Shown here: piece after piece, positions 35,629 through 45,999 of the stretch
Layout: every line of letters starts with the position of its first letter
How positions within the stretch are numbered: the first letter of the stretch is position 1
NCBI RefSeq assembly: GCF_029893325.1
Contig: NZ_JARXWL010000006.1
Span: 1-64,000, forward strand
DNA: 64,000 nt
Source of the DNA: Enterococcus sp. PF1-24
GTDB taxonomy: Bacteria > Bacillota > Bacilli > Lactobacillales > Enterococcaceae
Reading direction: 5' to 3'
The notes under the pieces: model-generated
What the model was told of the DNA's origin: nothing
What the model saw: the letters and a program-made list of their open reading frames with translations, nothing else
The model's database searches: none
Made by a program: the position numbers and the translations under genes

Positions 35629-36294
35629 ATGGAAATCAATCGCATGATCGATCACACCGTGTTAAAAGCGGATACGAAAGAAGAAACAGTTTTAAAAATT
35701 ATTGAAGAAGCTAAAAAATATCATTTTTATTCTGTCTGTATTAATCCAACTTGGGTGGCTTTCGCCAGCCAACAATTGCAAGGGGAACCGGTGGCAGTTT
35801 GTACCGTAATCGGCTTTCCTTTAGGGGCTAATACTTCTGCAACCAAAGCTTTTGAAACTACCGATGCTATTAAAAATGGTGCGGATGAAGTAGATATGGT
35901 GATTAATATTGGTGCTTTAAAAGCCCAACAATATGATATTGTTCAAAAAGATATCGAAGCCGTGGTGAATGCTGCGAAAGATCAAGCCTTAGTGAAAGTT
36001 ATCATCGAAACAGCTTTACTTGAAAAAGATGAAATTATTAAAGCTTGTGAGTTAGCTAAAGTAGCGGGGGCTGATTTTGTTAAAACGTCAACTGGTTTTT
36101 CAACTGGTGGTGCTAAAGTGGAAGATATCCGCTTAATGCGCGCAACTGTTGGCCCTGAAATGGGCGTTAAAGCTTCTGGTGGCATCTACAGCGAAGCCGA
36201 TGCCTTAGCAATGATTGAAGCAGGGGCTACCCGAATTGGAACAAGTGCTGGGGTTGCCATTATGTCTGACGCTGCTGGTACAGCGGGGTATTAA
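35629..36294 (+). CDS. deoC: Deoxyribose-phosphate aldolase
   Basis: A 221-residue class I aldolase that splits 2-deoxyribose 5-phosphate into acetaldehyde and glyceraldehyde 3-phosphate. The Schiff-base lysine lies in [16 protein letters not shown] near residue 153, and the second conserved lysine in GVKASGGI near residue 183. The start is ATG after AAAGGAGCG. cdd begins one base after its stop, so they are translated together. Confidence 0.97.
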   Translation: MEINRMIDHTVLKADTKEETVLKIIEEAKKYHFYSVCINPTWVAFASQQLQGEPVAVCTVIGFPLGANTSATKAFETTDAIKNGADEVDMVINIGALKAQQYDIVQKDIEAVVNAAKDQALVKVIIETALLEKDEIIKACELAKVAGADFVKTSTGFSTGGAKVEDIRLMRATVGPEMGVKASGGIYSEADALAMIEAGATRIGTSAGVAIMSDAAGTAGY

Positions 36295-36295
36295 T

Positions 36296-36691
36296 ATGCA
36301 AGCAAAACAAGAATGGCTTGATGTGGCAACGGCAGCTTTAGATAAAGCTTATGTTCCTTATTCACATTTTCCAGTAGGCGCTTGTTTAGTCACTAAAGCT
36401 GGTAAAATTTATCAAGGTCTGAATATTGAAAATGCTTCTTATGGCCTGAGTAATTGTGCCGAACGAACAGCAATTTTTAAAGCTGTTTCCGAAGGGGAAC
36501 GGGAGTTTGCTCATTTAGTAATTGCTGGTCATACTGAGCGGGCAATTTCACCTTGCGGGGCTTGCCGTCAAGTGATGGCTGAATTTTGTGAGCCAGAAAT
36601 GCCAGTCACTTTAATTGGTGACCATGGTACGCTGAAAGAAACAACTGTAGCAGAATTGCTACCTTATGCCTTTGTAGGCAAGGACCTTTAA
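36296..36691 (+). CDS. cdd: Cytidine deaminase
   Basis: A 131-residue zinc enzyme converting (deoxy)cytidine to (deoxy)uridine. Zinc ligands are Cys53-Ala-Glu in NCAERTAIF and Cys-Gly-Ala-Cys in SPCGACRQVM near residue 85; FPVGACL and NIENASYGL are typical. The ATG at 36296 gives the conserved N-terminus; a longer frame from 36215 overlaps deoC and is not used. Confidence 0.97.
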   Translation: MQAKQEWLDVATAALDKAYVPYSHFPVGACLVTKAGKIYQGLNIENASYGLSNCAERTAIFKAVSEGEREFAHLVIAGHTERAISPCGACRQVMAEFCEPEMPVTLIGDHGTLKETTVAELLPYAFVGKDL

Positions 36692-36757
36692 TCTTGGTTC
36701 AATCAGTCGCTGACTGTTGAAAAAATAAAAACTATATTAATAGGGGGCTTTACAGAA

Positions 36758-37861
36758 ATGAAAAAAGCAAAATTATTTAGTCGTGGCGTAGCTACATTAG
36801 GACTAACACTAGCGTTAGCTGCATGTGGTGGCGGAGACAAAGGCGGCTCAACAGCTGACTCAGGGAGTACAGATGGCGGCAAAGATACTGCAGCTCTTAC
36901 AGCAGTAATTATCACTGACGTTGGTGGGGTAGATGATAAATCATTTAACCAATCAGCTTGGGAAGGTATGCAAGAATGGGGTAAAAAACACGATATTCCT
37001 GAAGGAGTAGGCGGTTATACTTACATTCAATCAGGCGATGCTGCTGACTATGCAACGAATATCGACTCTGGTGTTTCACAAGGTTTCCAAAATATTTTTG
37101 GGATTGGTTACTTATTAGGTGATTCAATTGAAGCGGCTGCTGGCCAAAATCCTGATACTAACTTTACAATCGTTGATAGCGTAATTGAAGGTGCTGACAA
37201 CGTTGCTTCTGCAACTTTTAAAGATAACGAAGCAGCTTACTTAGCTGGTTATGCTGCTGCTTACACAACACAAACTGATAAAGTTGGTTTTGTTGGTGGG
37301 GAAGAAGGCATCGTTATCGGTCGCTTCCAAGCAGGTTTTGAACAAGGGGTTGCTGATGCAGCTGAAGAATTAGGTAAAGACATTTCAGTTGATGTTAAAT
37401 ATGCTGCTTCATTTGCAGATGCTGCTAAAGGTAAAGCGTTAGCTGCTGCAATGTATCAAAGTGGTATCGACGTAATCTTCCATGCTTCAGGCGCGACTGG
37501 CGCTGGTGTTTTCCAAGAAGCTAAAGATTTAAACAGCATGGGTGAATCTGATAAAGTTTGGGTAATCGGTGTTGATAGCGATCAATCATCTGAAGGTGTT
37601 TACACAACTAAAGACGGTAAAGAAGACAACTGTGTATTAGCATCAACACTTAAAGGTGTAGGCGCTGCTGTACAAGATATTTGTGACCGTGCGTTAGATG
37701 GCAAATTCCCTGGCGGCGAACATTTAGTTTATGGTTTAACTGATGGTGGGGTTGACTTGACAGAAGGCCAATTATCAGACGAAGCTAAAGCAGCTGTTGA
37801 TGGCGCTAAAGAAAAAGTTATCGCAGGTGACGTAGAAGTTCCTGAAGAACCAGCAAAATAA
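36758..37861 (+). CDS. bmpA: BMP-family nucleoside-binding lipoprotein
   Basis: A 367-residue surface lipoprotein. The signal peptide ends in the lipobox LAAC with Cys at residue 23, followed by a Gly/Ser/Asp linker. The mature part has the Bmp/Med features VGGVDDKSFNQSAWEG and VGFVGGEEGIVIGRFQAGFEQG. It captures nucleosides for the ATPase and two permeases encoded next. A perfect hairpin after the gene probably favours higher expression of the binding protein. Confidence 0.95.
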   Translation: MKKAKLFSRGVATLGLTLALAACGGGDKGGSTADSGSTDGGKDTAALTAVIITDVGGVDDKSFNQSAWEGMQEWGKKHDIPEGVGGYTYIQSGDAADYATNIDSGVSQGFQNIFGIGYLLGDSIEAAAGQNPDTNFTIVDSVIEGADNVASATFKDNEAAYLAGYAAAYTTQTDKVGFVGGEEGIVIGRFQAGFEQGVADAAEELGKDISVDVKYAASFADAAKGKALAAAMYQSGIDVIFHASGATGAGVFQEAKDLNSMGESDKVWVIGVDSDQSSEGVYTTKDGKEDNCVLASTLKGVGAAVQDICDRALDGKFPGGEHLVYGLTDGGVDLTEGQLSDEAKAAVDGAKEKVIAGDVEVPEEPAK

Positions 37862-37877
37862 TAAAGAGTGACATTAA

Positions 37878-37908
37878 GATAGCCTTGTTGTTTAGCAACA
37901 AGGCTATC
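37878..37908 (+). terminator. Intercistronic hairpin after bmpA
   Basis: A perfect 13-bp stem, GATAGCCTTGTTG with its complement, lies 17 bases after bmpA. The T tract is weak, so it is probably a partial terminator or a 3' stabiliser rather than a full stop. Confidence 0.7.
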
Positions 37909-38048
37909 CTATAATTTAATTTGACAAAGTTGTTTTGTTTTAGGCAAGCAGAAAGCAAGTCTTTCTGTTTGGCTAAGGCAAAAATTCTAATTGCATTTTT
38001 TGTTAGAAGAAAAAAACCTAAAAAAGAAAATGATAGGATGTGAAAAAA

Positions 38049-39617
38049 GTGGCCCAAGAAAATCTAGTCATTGAAATGCGAAATATTACCAAGCAATTTG
38101 GAGAATTTAAAGCAAATGACAATATTAATTTGCAACTTCGTAAAGGCGAGATTCATGCACTATTGGGGGAAAATGGTGCTGGGAAATCAACTTTGATGAA
38201 TATATTATCAGGGTTGTTAGAGCCAACTTCTGGGGATATTTTACTGAATGGAAAAAAAGTAAGTATTAACGGTCCCACAGCAGCAAATCGGTTAGGAATT
38301 GGGATGGTGCATCAGCACTTTATGCTAGTCGACGCTTTTACTGTTACAGAAAATATTGTTTTAGGTAGTGAAATAACTAATTTAGGTGTTTTGAATCACA
38401 AAAAAGCGCGAGCTGAAATCGAAGAGCTATCACAACGTTATGGTTTGGATGTTAATCCCGATGCGTATATTTGTGATATTTCTGTAGGGATGCAGCAACG
38501 GGTAGAAATTTTAAAAACTTTATATCGTGGTGCGGATATTTTAATTTTTGATGAACCGACAGCGGTATTAACGCCCCAAGAAATTGATGAGTTAATCGAA
38601 ATTATGCATGGCTTAATCAAAGAAGGCAAATCAATTATTTTAATCACCCATAAATTAGATGAAATTAAAAAAGTTGCTGATCGTTGTACCGTTATTCGTC
38701 GTGGTAAGAGTATTGATACGGTAAACGTGAAAGACGTTTCTTCACAAGAATTAGCCGATATGATGGTGGGCCGCTCTGTTTCCTTCAAAACAGAGAAAAA
38801 ACCAGCGGATCCGCAAGAAGTAATTTTATCAGTCGATAATATCGTGGTTAAAGAAAGCCGCGGCTTAGAAGCAGTTAAAGGTTTAAGCTTTGAAGTCCGA
38901 GCGGGAGAAGTTTTAGGTATTGCCGGTATTGACGGCAATGGTCAAACTGAGTTAGTTCAAGCTTTAACCGGCTTACGTAAAGTTGAAAGTGGCAAAATTA
39001 TTATTGATGATGAAGATATGACTAACCAACGTCCGCGGAAAATCACGGAATTAGGTGTTGGTCACGTACCAGAAGACCGCCATAAATATGGTTTGGTTTT
39101 AGAGATGTCTTTATCAGAAAATATCGCTTTACAAACTTATTATAAAGAACCTATGAGTAAACGTGGAATTTTAGATTATGGGGAAATGAATGATCATGCT
39201 AGAGATTTGATTAAAGAGTATGATGTGCGAACAGTCAACGAATTAGTACCTGCTAAGGCCTTATCTGGTGGGAATCAACAAAAAGCCATTATTGCTAGAG
39301 AAATTGATCGTAATCCAGAATTATTAATTGTTTCACAACCTACACGTGGTTTAGATGTGGGGGCGATTGAATATATTCATCAACGTTTGATTGAACAACG
39401 AAATCGCCATAAAGCAGTTTTGATTATCAGTTTTGAATTAGATGAAATTTTAAATGTCTCTGATCGGATTGCGGTTTTACATGCAGGTGAGATTGTTGGG
39501 ATTGTGGATCCTAAAGAAACATCAGAAAATGAGCTGGGCTTAATGATGGCAGGTTATTCTTTAGAGGAAGCAAGACGCGAGCTAGCAAATCAGAAAGTAG
39601 GTGAGCCTGTTGAATAA
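38049..39617 (+). CDS. nupA: Nucleoside ABC transporter ATP-binding protein
   Basis: A protein of about 522 residues with two fused ATPase domains, as in sugar and nucleoside CUT2-type importers. The first has Walker A GENGAGKSTLMN near residue 39 and FDEPTAVLTPQE; the second has GIDGNGQTELVQ, a degenerate Walker A, and LSGGNQQKAIIAREI. The GTG at 38049 is preferred because AGGATG lies about nine bases before it; GTG 38040 would overlap that site. It works with BmpA and the two permeases that follow. Confidence 0.93.
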   Translation: MAQENLVIEMRNITKQFGEFKANDNINLQLRKGEIHALLGENGAGKSTLMNILSGLLEPTSGDILLNGKKVSINGPTAANRLGIGMVHQHFMLVDAFTVTENIVLGSEITNLGVLNHKKARAEIEELSQRYGLDVNPDAYICDISVGMQQRVEILKTLYRGADILIFDEPTAVLTPQEIDELIEIMHGLIKEGKSIILITHKLDEIKKVADRCTVIRRGKSIDTVNVKDVSSQELADMMVGRSVSFKTEKKPADPQEVILSVDNIVVKESRGLEAVKGLSFEVRAGEVLGIAGIDGNGQTELVQALTGLRKVESGKIIIDDEDMTNQRPRKITELGVGHVPEDRHKYGLVLEMSLSENIALQTYYKEPMSKRGILDYGEMNDHARDLIKEYDVRTVNELVPAKALSGGNQQKAIIAREIDRNPELLIVSQPTRGLDVGAIEYIHQRLIEQRNRHKAVLIISFELDEILNVSDRIAVLHAGEIVGIVDPKETSENELGLMMAGYSLEEARRELANQKVGEPVE

Positions 39618-40758
39618 TCGATCTGAAAAAATGCGTAATTTGTTAGTCCCAGTTATAGCTGTTGTTTTTGGTTTTATTTTAGGGGCGATTATTATGTGGG
39701 CTTCCGGCTATGATGCAATTGAAGGCTATAGTCAGATGCTGCGAACAACTTTCTTGAATCCTCAAACAGGTGCTTTGAATCCTAAAAGTATTGGGGAAAT
39801 TTTCGTAACAGCTGGACCTCTGATTTTTACCGGTTTAGGTTTTGCGGTAGCTAATTCAGCTGGTTTCTTCAATATCGGGCTTTCTGGCCAAGCGTTATGT
39901 GGTTGGGTAGCCAGTGTTTGGGTAGCTTTATCAATGCCTGATATGCCTAAAATTGTCGTGGTTCCTGTTGCGGTGATTGTTGGTGCTTTAGCTGGCGCGC
40001 TTGCTGCAGCGATTCCCGGAATTTTACGGGCTTTCTTTGGAACCAGTGAAGTAATTGTAACGATTATGATGAACTATATTTTATTATATATGAGTACACA
40101 TATTGTAAATAATGTTATGGCTGATGGAATTATGAGTAACAAAGGGGTTACCAAAATTGTTGGCGCCAATGGTTCTTTACGAACAACTTGGATGACTGAG
40201 TTAACAAATGGTTCTCGTTTAAACTTGGGAATTATTTTAGCGTTAATCGCTTTAGTCGTTGTTTGGTTCTTAATGAAAAAGACAACATTAGGTTTTGAAA
40301 TTCGTTCCGTTGGTTTAAATCCTTTTGCTTCTGAATATGCAGGGATGAGTAGCAAACGAACAATTATTATTTCAATGATGATTTCTGGTACTTTAGCTGG
40401 TTTAGGGGGCGTAGTTCAAGGTTTGGGGACTTTCCAAAACTTCTTCGTTCAAGGCAGCTCACTAAGTATCGGTTTTGATGGGATGGCGGTTTCTTTATTA
40501 GGTTCTGGTAGCTCCATTGGGATTTTATTAGCGGCTTTACTTTTCAGTATTTTAAAATTAGGCGGTCAAGGAATGCAGTTTGCTGGGATTCCGGTTGAAT
40601 TAGTTGATGTCGTGATTGCTGCGATTATTTTCTTCGTGGGAATTAGTTATGTGATTCGTTTACTTTTAAGTAAATTTCCTAGTAAGAAAAATGAAGTACA
40701 TGCAGCTACGTTGGTAAATGAAGAACCACAGCGACAACCAAAAGGAGGGACACGCTAA
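39610..40758 (+). CDS. nupB: Nucleoside ABC transporter permease 1
   Basis: A permease of about 382 residues with eight to ten hydrophobic segments and the BPD_transp_2 pattern (TSEVIVTIMMNYILLYMSTH; SVGLNPFASEYAGMSSKRT). The start is probably the TTG at 39610, inside the end of the ATPase gene and preceded by AGGTGAG; a GTG at 39601 is the alternative. Its stop overlaps the ATG of the next permease. Confidence 0.9.
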   Translation: MNNRSEKMRNLLVPVIAVVFGFILGAIIMWASGYDAIEGYSQMLRTTFLNPQTGALNPKSIGEIFVTAGPLIFTGLGFAVANSAGFFNIGLSGQALCGWVASVWVALSMPDMPKIVVVPVAVIVGALAGALAAAIPGILRAFFGTSEVIVTIMMNYILLYMSTHIVNNVMADGIMSNKGVTKIVGANGSLRTTWMTELTNGSRLNLGIILALIALVVVWFLMKKTTLGFEIRSVGLNPFASEYAGMSSKRTIIISMMISGTLAGLGGVVQGLGTFQNFFVQGSSLSIGFDGMAVSLLGSGSSIGILLAALLFSILKLGGQGMQFAGIPVELVDVVIAAIIFFVGISYVIRLLLSKFPSKKNEVHAATLVNEEPQRQPKGGTR

Positions 40759-41711
40759 TGAGTATTTCAATGATTGCCCAAATTGTCACGCAAACATTAC
40801 TGTATTCAGCTCCTTTAATTTTAGTTGCTTTAGGTGGTGTTTTCTCTGAGCGTAGTGGGATAGTTAATGTAGGGTTAGAAGGAATTATGGTAATGGGGGC
40901 TTTTAGCTCAATCGTTTTTAACTTAACTTACGCTGATCAATTTGGTGCTTGGACGCCATGGATTTCAATGTTGGTGGGTGGTTTAGCCGGCATGCTATTT
41001 TCACTTTTACATGCTATTGCAACGATTAACTTGCGAGCAGACCATGTTATTAGTGGGACGGTTATTAATTTAATGGCACCTTCACTAGCGGTCTTTTTAG
41101 TAAAAGTTTTATATGGTAAAGGTCAAACAGATAATATTAATCGTAACTTTGGGTATTTTTCTTTCCCTGTTTTACAAGATATTCCGGTTATTGGTAAGAT
41201 TTTCTTTAAATCAACTTCTTTACCAGCGTATTTTGCTATTTTAGTTGCGTTAATTTCTTGGTTTATCATTTTTAAAACAAAATTTGGTTTGCGTCTGCGG
41301 TCTGTTGGGGAAAATCCTCAAGCTGCTGATACTTTAGGGATTAATGTTTATGTGATGCGCTATGCTGGTGTACTGATTTCTGGTTTCCTTGGTGGAATGG
41401 GTGGCGCGGTTTATGCGCAATCTATCTCTGGTCGTTTTGCGGTAACCACAATCGCTGGTCAAGGGTTCATTTCAATGGCAGCGATGATTTTTGGTAAATG
41501 GAATCCACTAGGGGCAATGGGCGCAGCAATTTTCTTTGGCTTTGCTCAAAATATCAGTATTGTTGGTGGTAATTTGCCAATTATCTCGGCTATTCCAGAT
41601 GTTTATCTTCATTCAGCACCATATGTGTTGACAATTGTCGTATTAGTATTATTCTTAGGTAAAGCATCAGGACCAAAAGCAAACGGTAAAAATTATATTA
41701 AATCAAAATAA
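40758..41711 (+). CDS. nupC: Nucleoside ABC transporter permease 2
   Basis: A 317-residue permease of the same family (SERSGIVNVGLEGIMVMGAF; LRSVGENPQAADTLGINVY). It starts in a TAATG overlap with the first permease and has a full AAAGGAGGG. It ends the transporter block and is followed by a terminator. Confidence 0.94.
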   Translation: MSISMIAQIVTQTLLYSAPLILVALGGVFSERSGIVNVGLEGIMVMGAFSSIVFNLTYADQFGAWTPWISMLVGGLAGMLFSLLHAIATINLRADHVISGTVINLMAPSLAVFLVKVLYGKGQTDNINRNFGYFSFPVLQDIPVIGKIFFKSTSLPAYFAILVALISWFIIFKTKFGLRLRSVGENPQAADTLGINVYVMRYAGVLISGFLGGMGGAVYAQSISGRFAVTTIAGQGFISMAAMIFGKWNPLGAMGAAIFFGFAQNISIVGGNLPIISAIPDVYLHSAPYVLTIVVLVLFLGKASGPKANGKNYIKSK

Positions 41712-41719
41712 AGTTACGA

Positions 41720-41764
41720 AAGGGCGGGCTATGGGAAGTTTTCTTTAGCTCGCTCTTATTTTGT
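41720..41764 (+). terminator. Terminator between transporter and deoB
   Basis: AAGGGCGGGCTA pairs with TAGCTCGCTCTT, two mismatched pairs, followed by ATTTTGT. Confidence 0.65.
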
Positions 41765-41887
41765 CTTACTGCACACGTTTGCATTATACTTAGCTGTAAA
41801 TTTTTATAGTGAACCCGATGTTGGGAGATTGTTAAAAATAAAAAACAAGCTCCTGTCATTTAAAAAATAAAGAAAGAAGGAACCGAA

Positions 41888-43054
41888 ATGTTTAAACGCA
41901 TTCATTTAGTTGTGATGGACTCTGTCGGAATTGGAGAAGCACCAGATGCTGAAAAATTTGGTGATGTTGGCGCGGATACTTTAGGTCATATTGCTGAAAC
42001 GGCTGGTTTAACTGTTCCCCACTTTGAAGAATTAGGCTTAGGCACAATTGCCCCCTTAAAAGGCGTAGCTGCTGTTGAAAAACATCAAGGCTATGTTACA
42101 AAATTGCAAGAAGTTTCTGTAGGTAAAGATACTATGACTGGTCACTGGGAGATTGCTGGTTTAAATATTCAAAAACCATTCCGAGTTTTCCCTGATGGTT
42201 TCCCGCAAGAATTACTACAACAAATTGAAGAATTTTCAGGTCGGAAAATTGTTTGTAACCAACCTTATAGTGGGACCGCTGTAATTGACGATTTTGGTGA
42301 ACATCAAATGAAAACCGGTGATTTAATCGTTTATACTTCAGCAGATCCTGTTTTGCAAATTGCAGCTCATGAAGAAATTATCCCGTTAGAAGAGCTATAT
42401 CGGATTTGTGAGTATACGAGAGAAATTACTAAAGATGAACCTTATATGATTGGCCGTATTATTGCCCGCCCTTATTTGGGAGAACCTGGCAACTTTAAGC
42501 GCACAAGTAATCGTCATGACTATGCTTTAGATCCATTTGGTCATACTGTTTTAGATTCTTTAAAAGAAGCCGGGAAAGATGTGATTGCGATTGGCAAAAT
42601 CAACGATATTTTTAACGGTCAAGGAATGACAGCGGCCGTTCGCACGAAAAGCAATATGGACGGCGTGGATCAATTATTAAAAGTTATGGCCGATGATTTT
42701 ACTGGTGTCAGCTTTACTAACTTAGTTGATTTTGATGCTTTATATGGCCACCGTCGCGATCCTGAAGGTTATGGTCAAGCGATTGAAGACTTTGATCAAC
42801 GCTTACCAGAAATTATGGCAGCGATGCAAGAAGATGATTTATTATTAATCACCGCCGACCACGGAAACGATCCAACTTTCCCTGGCACCGATCATACGCG
42901 AGAATATGTGCCATTACTAGCTTACAGTAAAAAAATGAGCGGCCAAGGCCACTTGCCACAAGGTCATTTTGCTGATATTTCTGCAACGATTGCTGAAAAT
43001 TTTGGAGTGGCTGCTACCGAAAACGGCACAAGCTTCTTAAATTTATTAAAATAA
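41888..43054 (+). CDS. deoB: Phosphopentomutase
   Basis: A 388-residue alkaline-phosphatase-fold mutase interconverting (deoxy)ribose 1- and 5-phosphates. Metal ligands lie in [12 protein letters not shown] and GADTLGH at the N-terminus and in [23 protein letters not shown] near residue 321. AGAAGGAACC precedes the ATG. It links the phosphorylases, which make the 1-phosphates, to DeoC and the pentose phosphate pathway. Confidence 0.97.
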   Translation: MFKRIHLVVMDSVGIGEAPDAEKFGDVGADTLGHIAETAGLTVPHFEELGLGTIAPLKGVAAVEKHQGYVTKLQEVSVGKDTMTGHWEIAGLNIQKPFRVFPDGFPQELLQQIEEFSGRKIVCNQPYSGTAVIDDFGEHQMKTGDLIVYTSADPVLQIAAHEEIIPLEELYRICEYTREITKDEPYMIGRIIARPYLGEPGNFKRTSNRHDYALDPFGHTVLDSLKEAGKDVIAIGKINDIFNGQGMTAAVRTKSNMDGVDQLLKVMADDFTGVSFTNLVDFDALYGHRRDPEGYGQAIEDFDQRLPEIMAAMQEDDLLLITADHGNDPTFPGTDHTREYVPLLAYSKKMSGQGHLPQGHFADISATIAENFGVAATENGTSFLNLLK

Positions 43055-43089
43055 TTTTTAGATAAATATTAAAGGGGGAATAAACAGGC

Positions 43090-43905
43090 ATGGATTTACA
43101 AACAAAAATTAATGAAACGGTCGCTTTTATTCAAGGAAAAGGGGTCAAGGAAGTTGCTTTTGGTTTGATTTTAGGTTCTGGTTTAGGAGAGTTAGCAGAA
43201 GAAATTACTGATGCTGTAGCTATTCCTTATGAAGAAATTCCGCATTTTCCAGCTTCAACAGTGGTGGGACATGCTGGGCAACTTGTTTATGGCACTTTAG
43301 CAGGTAAAAAAGTTTTAGCGATGCAAGGTCGTTTCCATTTTTATGAAGGCCATTCAATGGCAACGGTAACTTATCCTGTACGAGTGATGAAAGCTTTAGG
43401 TATTCATTCTTTAATCGTGACTAATGCAGCTGGTGGCGTTAATGAAAGTTTTGCAGCTGGCAACTTAATGTTGATTAACGACCACATTAATTATATGGGC
43501 ACCAATCCATTAATCGGGCCAAATGATGAAGCAATGGGTCCCCGGTTTCCTGATATGTCACAAGCTTACTGTAAAGAATATCAAGAAAAAGCTAAAGCTG
43601 TTGCCGTTGAAAAGAATTTACATTTAACTGAAGGTGTTTATATGGGCTTTTCTGGTCCAACTTATGAAACACCAGCAGAAATTCGTTTTGCCAGAGCAGT
43701 AGGAGCGGATGCAGTAGGCATGTCGACGGTGCCAGAAGTAATTGTAGCGGCACACATGAGCATGAAAGTTTTAGGAATTTCTTGCATCACCAACTTAGCG
43801 GCTGGTATGCAATCAGAATTAAATCACGCGGAAGTTGTAGAAACAACTGAACGAGTGAAAGGTGAATTTAAAGCTTTAGTCAAAGAAACCTTAGCTATTT
43901 TATAA
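43090..43905 (+). CDS. punA: Purine nucleoside phosphorylase, trimeric type
   Basis: A 271-residue PNP-I family enzyme cleaving guanosine and inosine (deoxy)nucleosides. Motifs are [24 protein letters not shown] near residue 80, TNAAGGVNE near residue 114 and the C-terminal [30 protein letters not shown] precedes the ATG. It sits between deoB and a second, unrelated-type phosphorylase. Confidence 0.95.
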   Translation: MDLQTKINETVAFIQGKGVKEVAFGLILGSGLGELAEEITDAVAIPYEEIPHFPASTVVGHAGQLVYGTLAGKKVLAMQGRFHFYEGHSMATVTYPVRVMKALGIHSLIVTNAAGGVNESFAAGNLMLINDHINYMGTNPLIGPNDEAMGPRFPDMSQAYCKEYQEKAKAVAVEKNLHLTEGVYMGFSGPTYETPAEIRFARAVGADAVGMSTVPEVIVAAHMSMKVLGISCITNLAAGMQSELNHAEVVETTERVKGEFKALVKETLAIL

Positions 43906-43924
43906 AAACGAAGGGACTGTTTTC

Positions 43925-44632
43925 ATGAGTACACATATTGAAGCGAAAGCTGGCGAAATTGCTGATAAAATTTTATTACCTGGAGATCCTTTACGGGCAA
44001 AATATATTGCGGAAACTTTCTTAGAAAATCCCGTTTGCTATAATCAAGTGCGCGGCATGTTAGGTTATACCGGAACTTATAAAGGTGAACGGGTCTCTGT
44101 GCAAGGAACAGGAATGGGGATGCCTTCTGCTACCATTTATGCCCATGAGCTAATTAATTTTTATGATGTCAAACGTTTGATTCGTGTGGGCACTTGCGGT
44201 GGGATTCAAAAAGATGTTCATGTGCGCGATTTAGTTTTAGCACAAGCTGCGGCGACTAGCTCATCAATGATTGAAAAAGACTTCCAAGTTTTCCATTTCC
44301 CACCAATTGCTGACTTTGATTTATTATTGAAAGCTTATGCTGTTGGGAAAGCCAAAAACTTTAATATTCATGTAGGGAATATTCTTTCTGAAGACAGCTT
44401 CTATAAAGAAGATACAACTGAAACTATGAAATTAGCAGAATTAGGGGTTTTAGGGGTTGAAATGGAAGCTGCTGCTTTATATTATTTAGGGGCAAAATTC
44501 AACGTTCAAACTTTAGCTTTAATGACAGTTAGTGATCATTTAATCACTGGTGAAGAAACAACGGCTGAAGAAAGACAAACAACATTCAACGACATGATTG
44601 AAGTCGGCTTAGAAGTGGCGATTAGTAAATAA
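43925..44632 (+). CDS. deoD: Purine nucleoside phosphorylase, hexameric type
   Basis: A 235-residue DeoD-type phosphorylase. It has the N-terminal phosphate-binding [33 protein letters not shown] near residue 60, VEMEAAALY near residue 178 and the catalytic Asp in TVSDHL near residue 203. This class also accepts adenosine, which the trimeric PunA usually does not, so the two cover all purine nucleosides. A strong terminator follows. Confidence 0.96.
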   Translation: MSTHIEAKAGEIADKILLPGDPLRAKYIAETFLENPVCYNQVRGMLGYTGTYKGERVSVQGTGMGMPSATIYAHELINFYDVKRLIRVGTCGGIQKDVHVRDLVLAQAAATSSSMIEKDFQVFHFPPIADFDLLLKAYAVGKAKNFNIHVGNILSEDSFYKEDTTETMKLAELGVLGVEMEAAALYYLGAKFNVQTLALMTVSDHLITGEETTAEERQTTFNDMIEVGLEVAISK

Positions 44633-44634
44633 GC

Positions 44635-44674
44635 AAAAATTGCAGATGATTTCCTTTTCATCTGCAATTTTTTG
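44635..44674 (+). terminator. Terminator of salvage operon
   Basis: AAAATTGCAGATGA and TCATCTGCAATTTTTT arms with a short loop. Confidence 0.9.
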
Positions 44675-44728
44675 TTTTATCATGAAGAAAATATCTTAAT
44701 ATGAATTAGAGCTTAGGAGGAATCGACA

Positions 44729-45907
44729 ATGGATAATTTTCGTTTTTGTGTAGGAACTGATATTCGTTTTGGCAAAGAACGTTTAGCAGAATTGCCAGAA
44801 GTTTTAGCTGAATACGGTAAAAAAGTTTTGCTAGTTTACGGTGGTGGCAGCATTAAGAAAAATGGTTTATATGATAAAATTCAAAGGCTATTAAAAGATT
44901 TTGAAATTGTAGAATTAGCTGGCGTGGAACCCAATCCTCGTTTAACAACAGTTAAAAAAGGCGCTGCTTTATGTCGTGAACAACAAATTGATGTGATTTT
45001 AGCAGTCGGTGGCGGCTCAACCGTGGACTGTTCAAAAGTGATTGCGGCAGCTACTTTTTATGAAGGAGATCCTTGGGAGTTTATTAAAGATCGGCAATAC
45101 GTTGGTAAGGCATTACCATTAGTTGATATTTTAACACTAGCAGCTACCGGTAGCGAAATGAATCGTGGTGCCGTGATCAGTAATTGGGATACCAATGAAA
45201 AAATCGGCGTTGGCGGCTGGGAAATGTTGCCGAAAGTTTCTTTCTTGGATCCAGAGAATACTTTCACCGTTTCAAAATATCAAACAGCAGCTGGTTCGGC
45301 GGATATTTTAAGTCATTTATTTGAAAATTATTTCAAAAATACTGAAGGGACTGACGTGCAAGATTTTGTTGCCGAAGGTTTAATGAAGACAGTTATTAAA
45401 AATTGTCCAATTGCTTTAGTGGAACCAAACAATTATGATGCCCGTGCCAATTTAATGTGGGCCAGTACCTTAGCTTTAAACGGTTTAACCGGTAGTGGTA
45501 AAGGCGGCGCTTGGTCTTGTCACCCAATTGAACATGAGTTAAGTGCTTATTATGATATTACTCACGGAATTGGTTTAGCGATTTTAACGCCTCGCTGGTT
45601 GAAATATGTTTTAAACGAAAAAACAGCGACTAAAATTGCCCAATATGCCCGCAATGTTTGGCAAGTAACAGAAAGCGTGGATGAATTAGCAGCGCGAATC
45701 GGTATTCAAAAAACATATGACTATTTCAAAGCTTGTGGCATCCCTATGACTTTACCAGAAGTGGGGATTGATGAAGAAAAATTTGAATTAATGGCCCAAC
45801 AAGCCGTTAAGCATAGCGATATTGAAAATAGTGCTTATGTTCCAATGACAGCGGCTGACGTGGTGGGGATTTTACAAGATTGTTTAATTGAATCTAGCTA
45901 TCTTTAA
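44729..45907 (+). CDS. Iron-type alcohol dehydrogenase
   Basis: A 392-residue group III NAD(P)H-dependent alcohol/butanol dehydrogenase (YqhD/BdhA-like). The nucleotide-binding GGGSTVDCSKVIAAA lies near residue 94, and metal ligands lie in HPIEHELSAYYDITHGIGLAI near residue 265. AGGAGGAAT precedes the ATG. It is monocistronic between two terminators. It could reduce the acetaldehyde made by DeoC or other aldehydes, but the substrate is not shown. Confidence 0.92.
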   Translation: MDNFRFCVGTDIRFGKERLAELPEVLAEYGKKVLLVYGGGSIKKNGLYDKIQRLLKDFEIVELAGVEPNPRLTTVKKGAALCREQQIDVILAVGGGSTVDCSKVIAAATFYEGDPWEFIKDRQYVGKALPLVDILTLAATGSEMNRGAVISNWDTNEKIGVGGWEMLPKVSFLDPENTFTVSKYQTAAGSADILSHLFENYFKNTEGTDVQDFVAEGLMKTVIKNCPIALVEPNNYDARANLMWASTLALNGLTGSGKGGAWSCHPIEHELSAYYDITHGIGLAILTPRWLKYVLNEKTATKIAQYARNVWQVTESVDELAARIGIQKTYDYFKACGIPMTLPEVGIDEEKFELMAQQAVKHSDIENSAYVPMTAADVVGILQDCLIESSYL

Positions 45908-45923
45908 TAGCGGATGAGTAAAG

Positions 45924-45962
45924 AAAAAAGATTGTTGCGGTAATCGCAACAATCTTTTTTTA
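45924..45962. terminator. Strong bidirectional terminator
   Basis: AAAAAAGATTGTTGCG and its complement around a 5-base loop, between convergent genes. Confidence 0.92.
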
Positions 45963-45999
45963 AAGTGAATTGAGTAAACAAGTCTCTTCACATTTTATA

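Noticed and set aside
37921-37950. TTGACA before the nucleoside ATPase gene as a promoter
   Set aside because: No -10 box is present at 16-18 bp, so an internal promoter is not supported.
41765-41887. Leader of deoB examined for a riboswitch
   Set aside because: No recognisable aptamer elements; only an ordinary promoter-sized AT-rich region.
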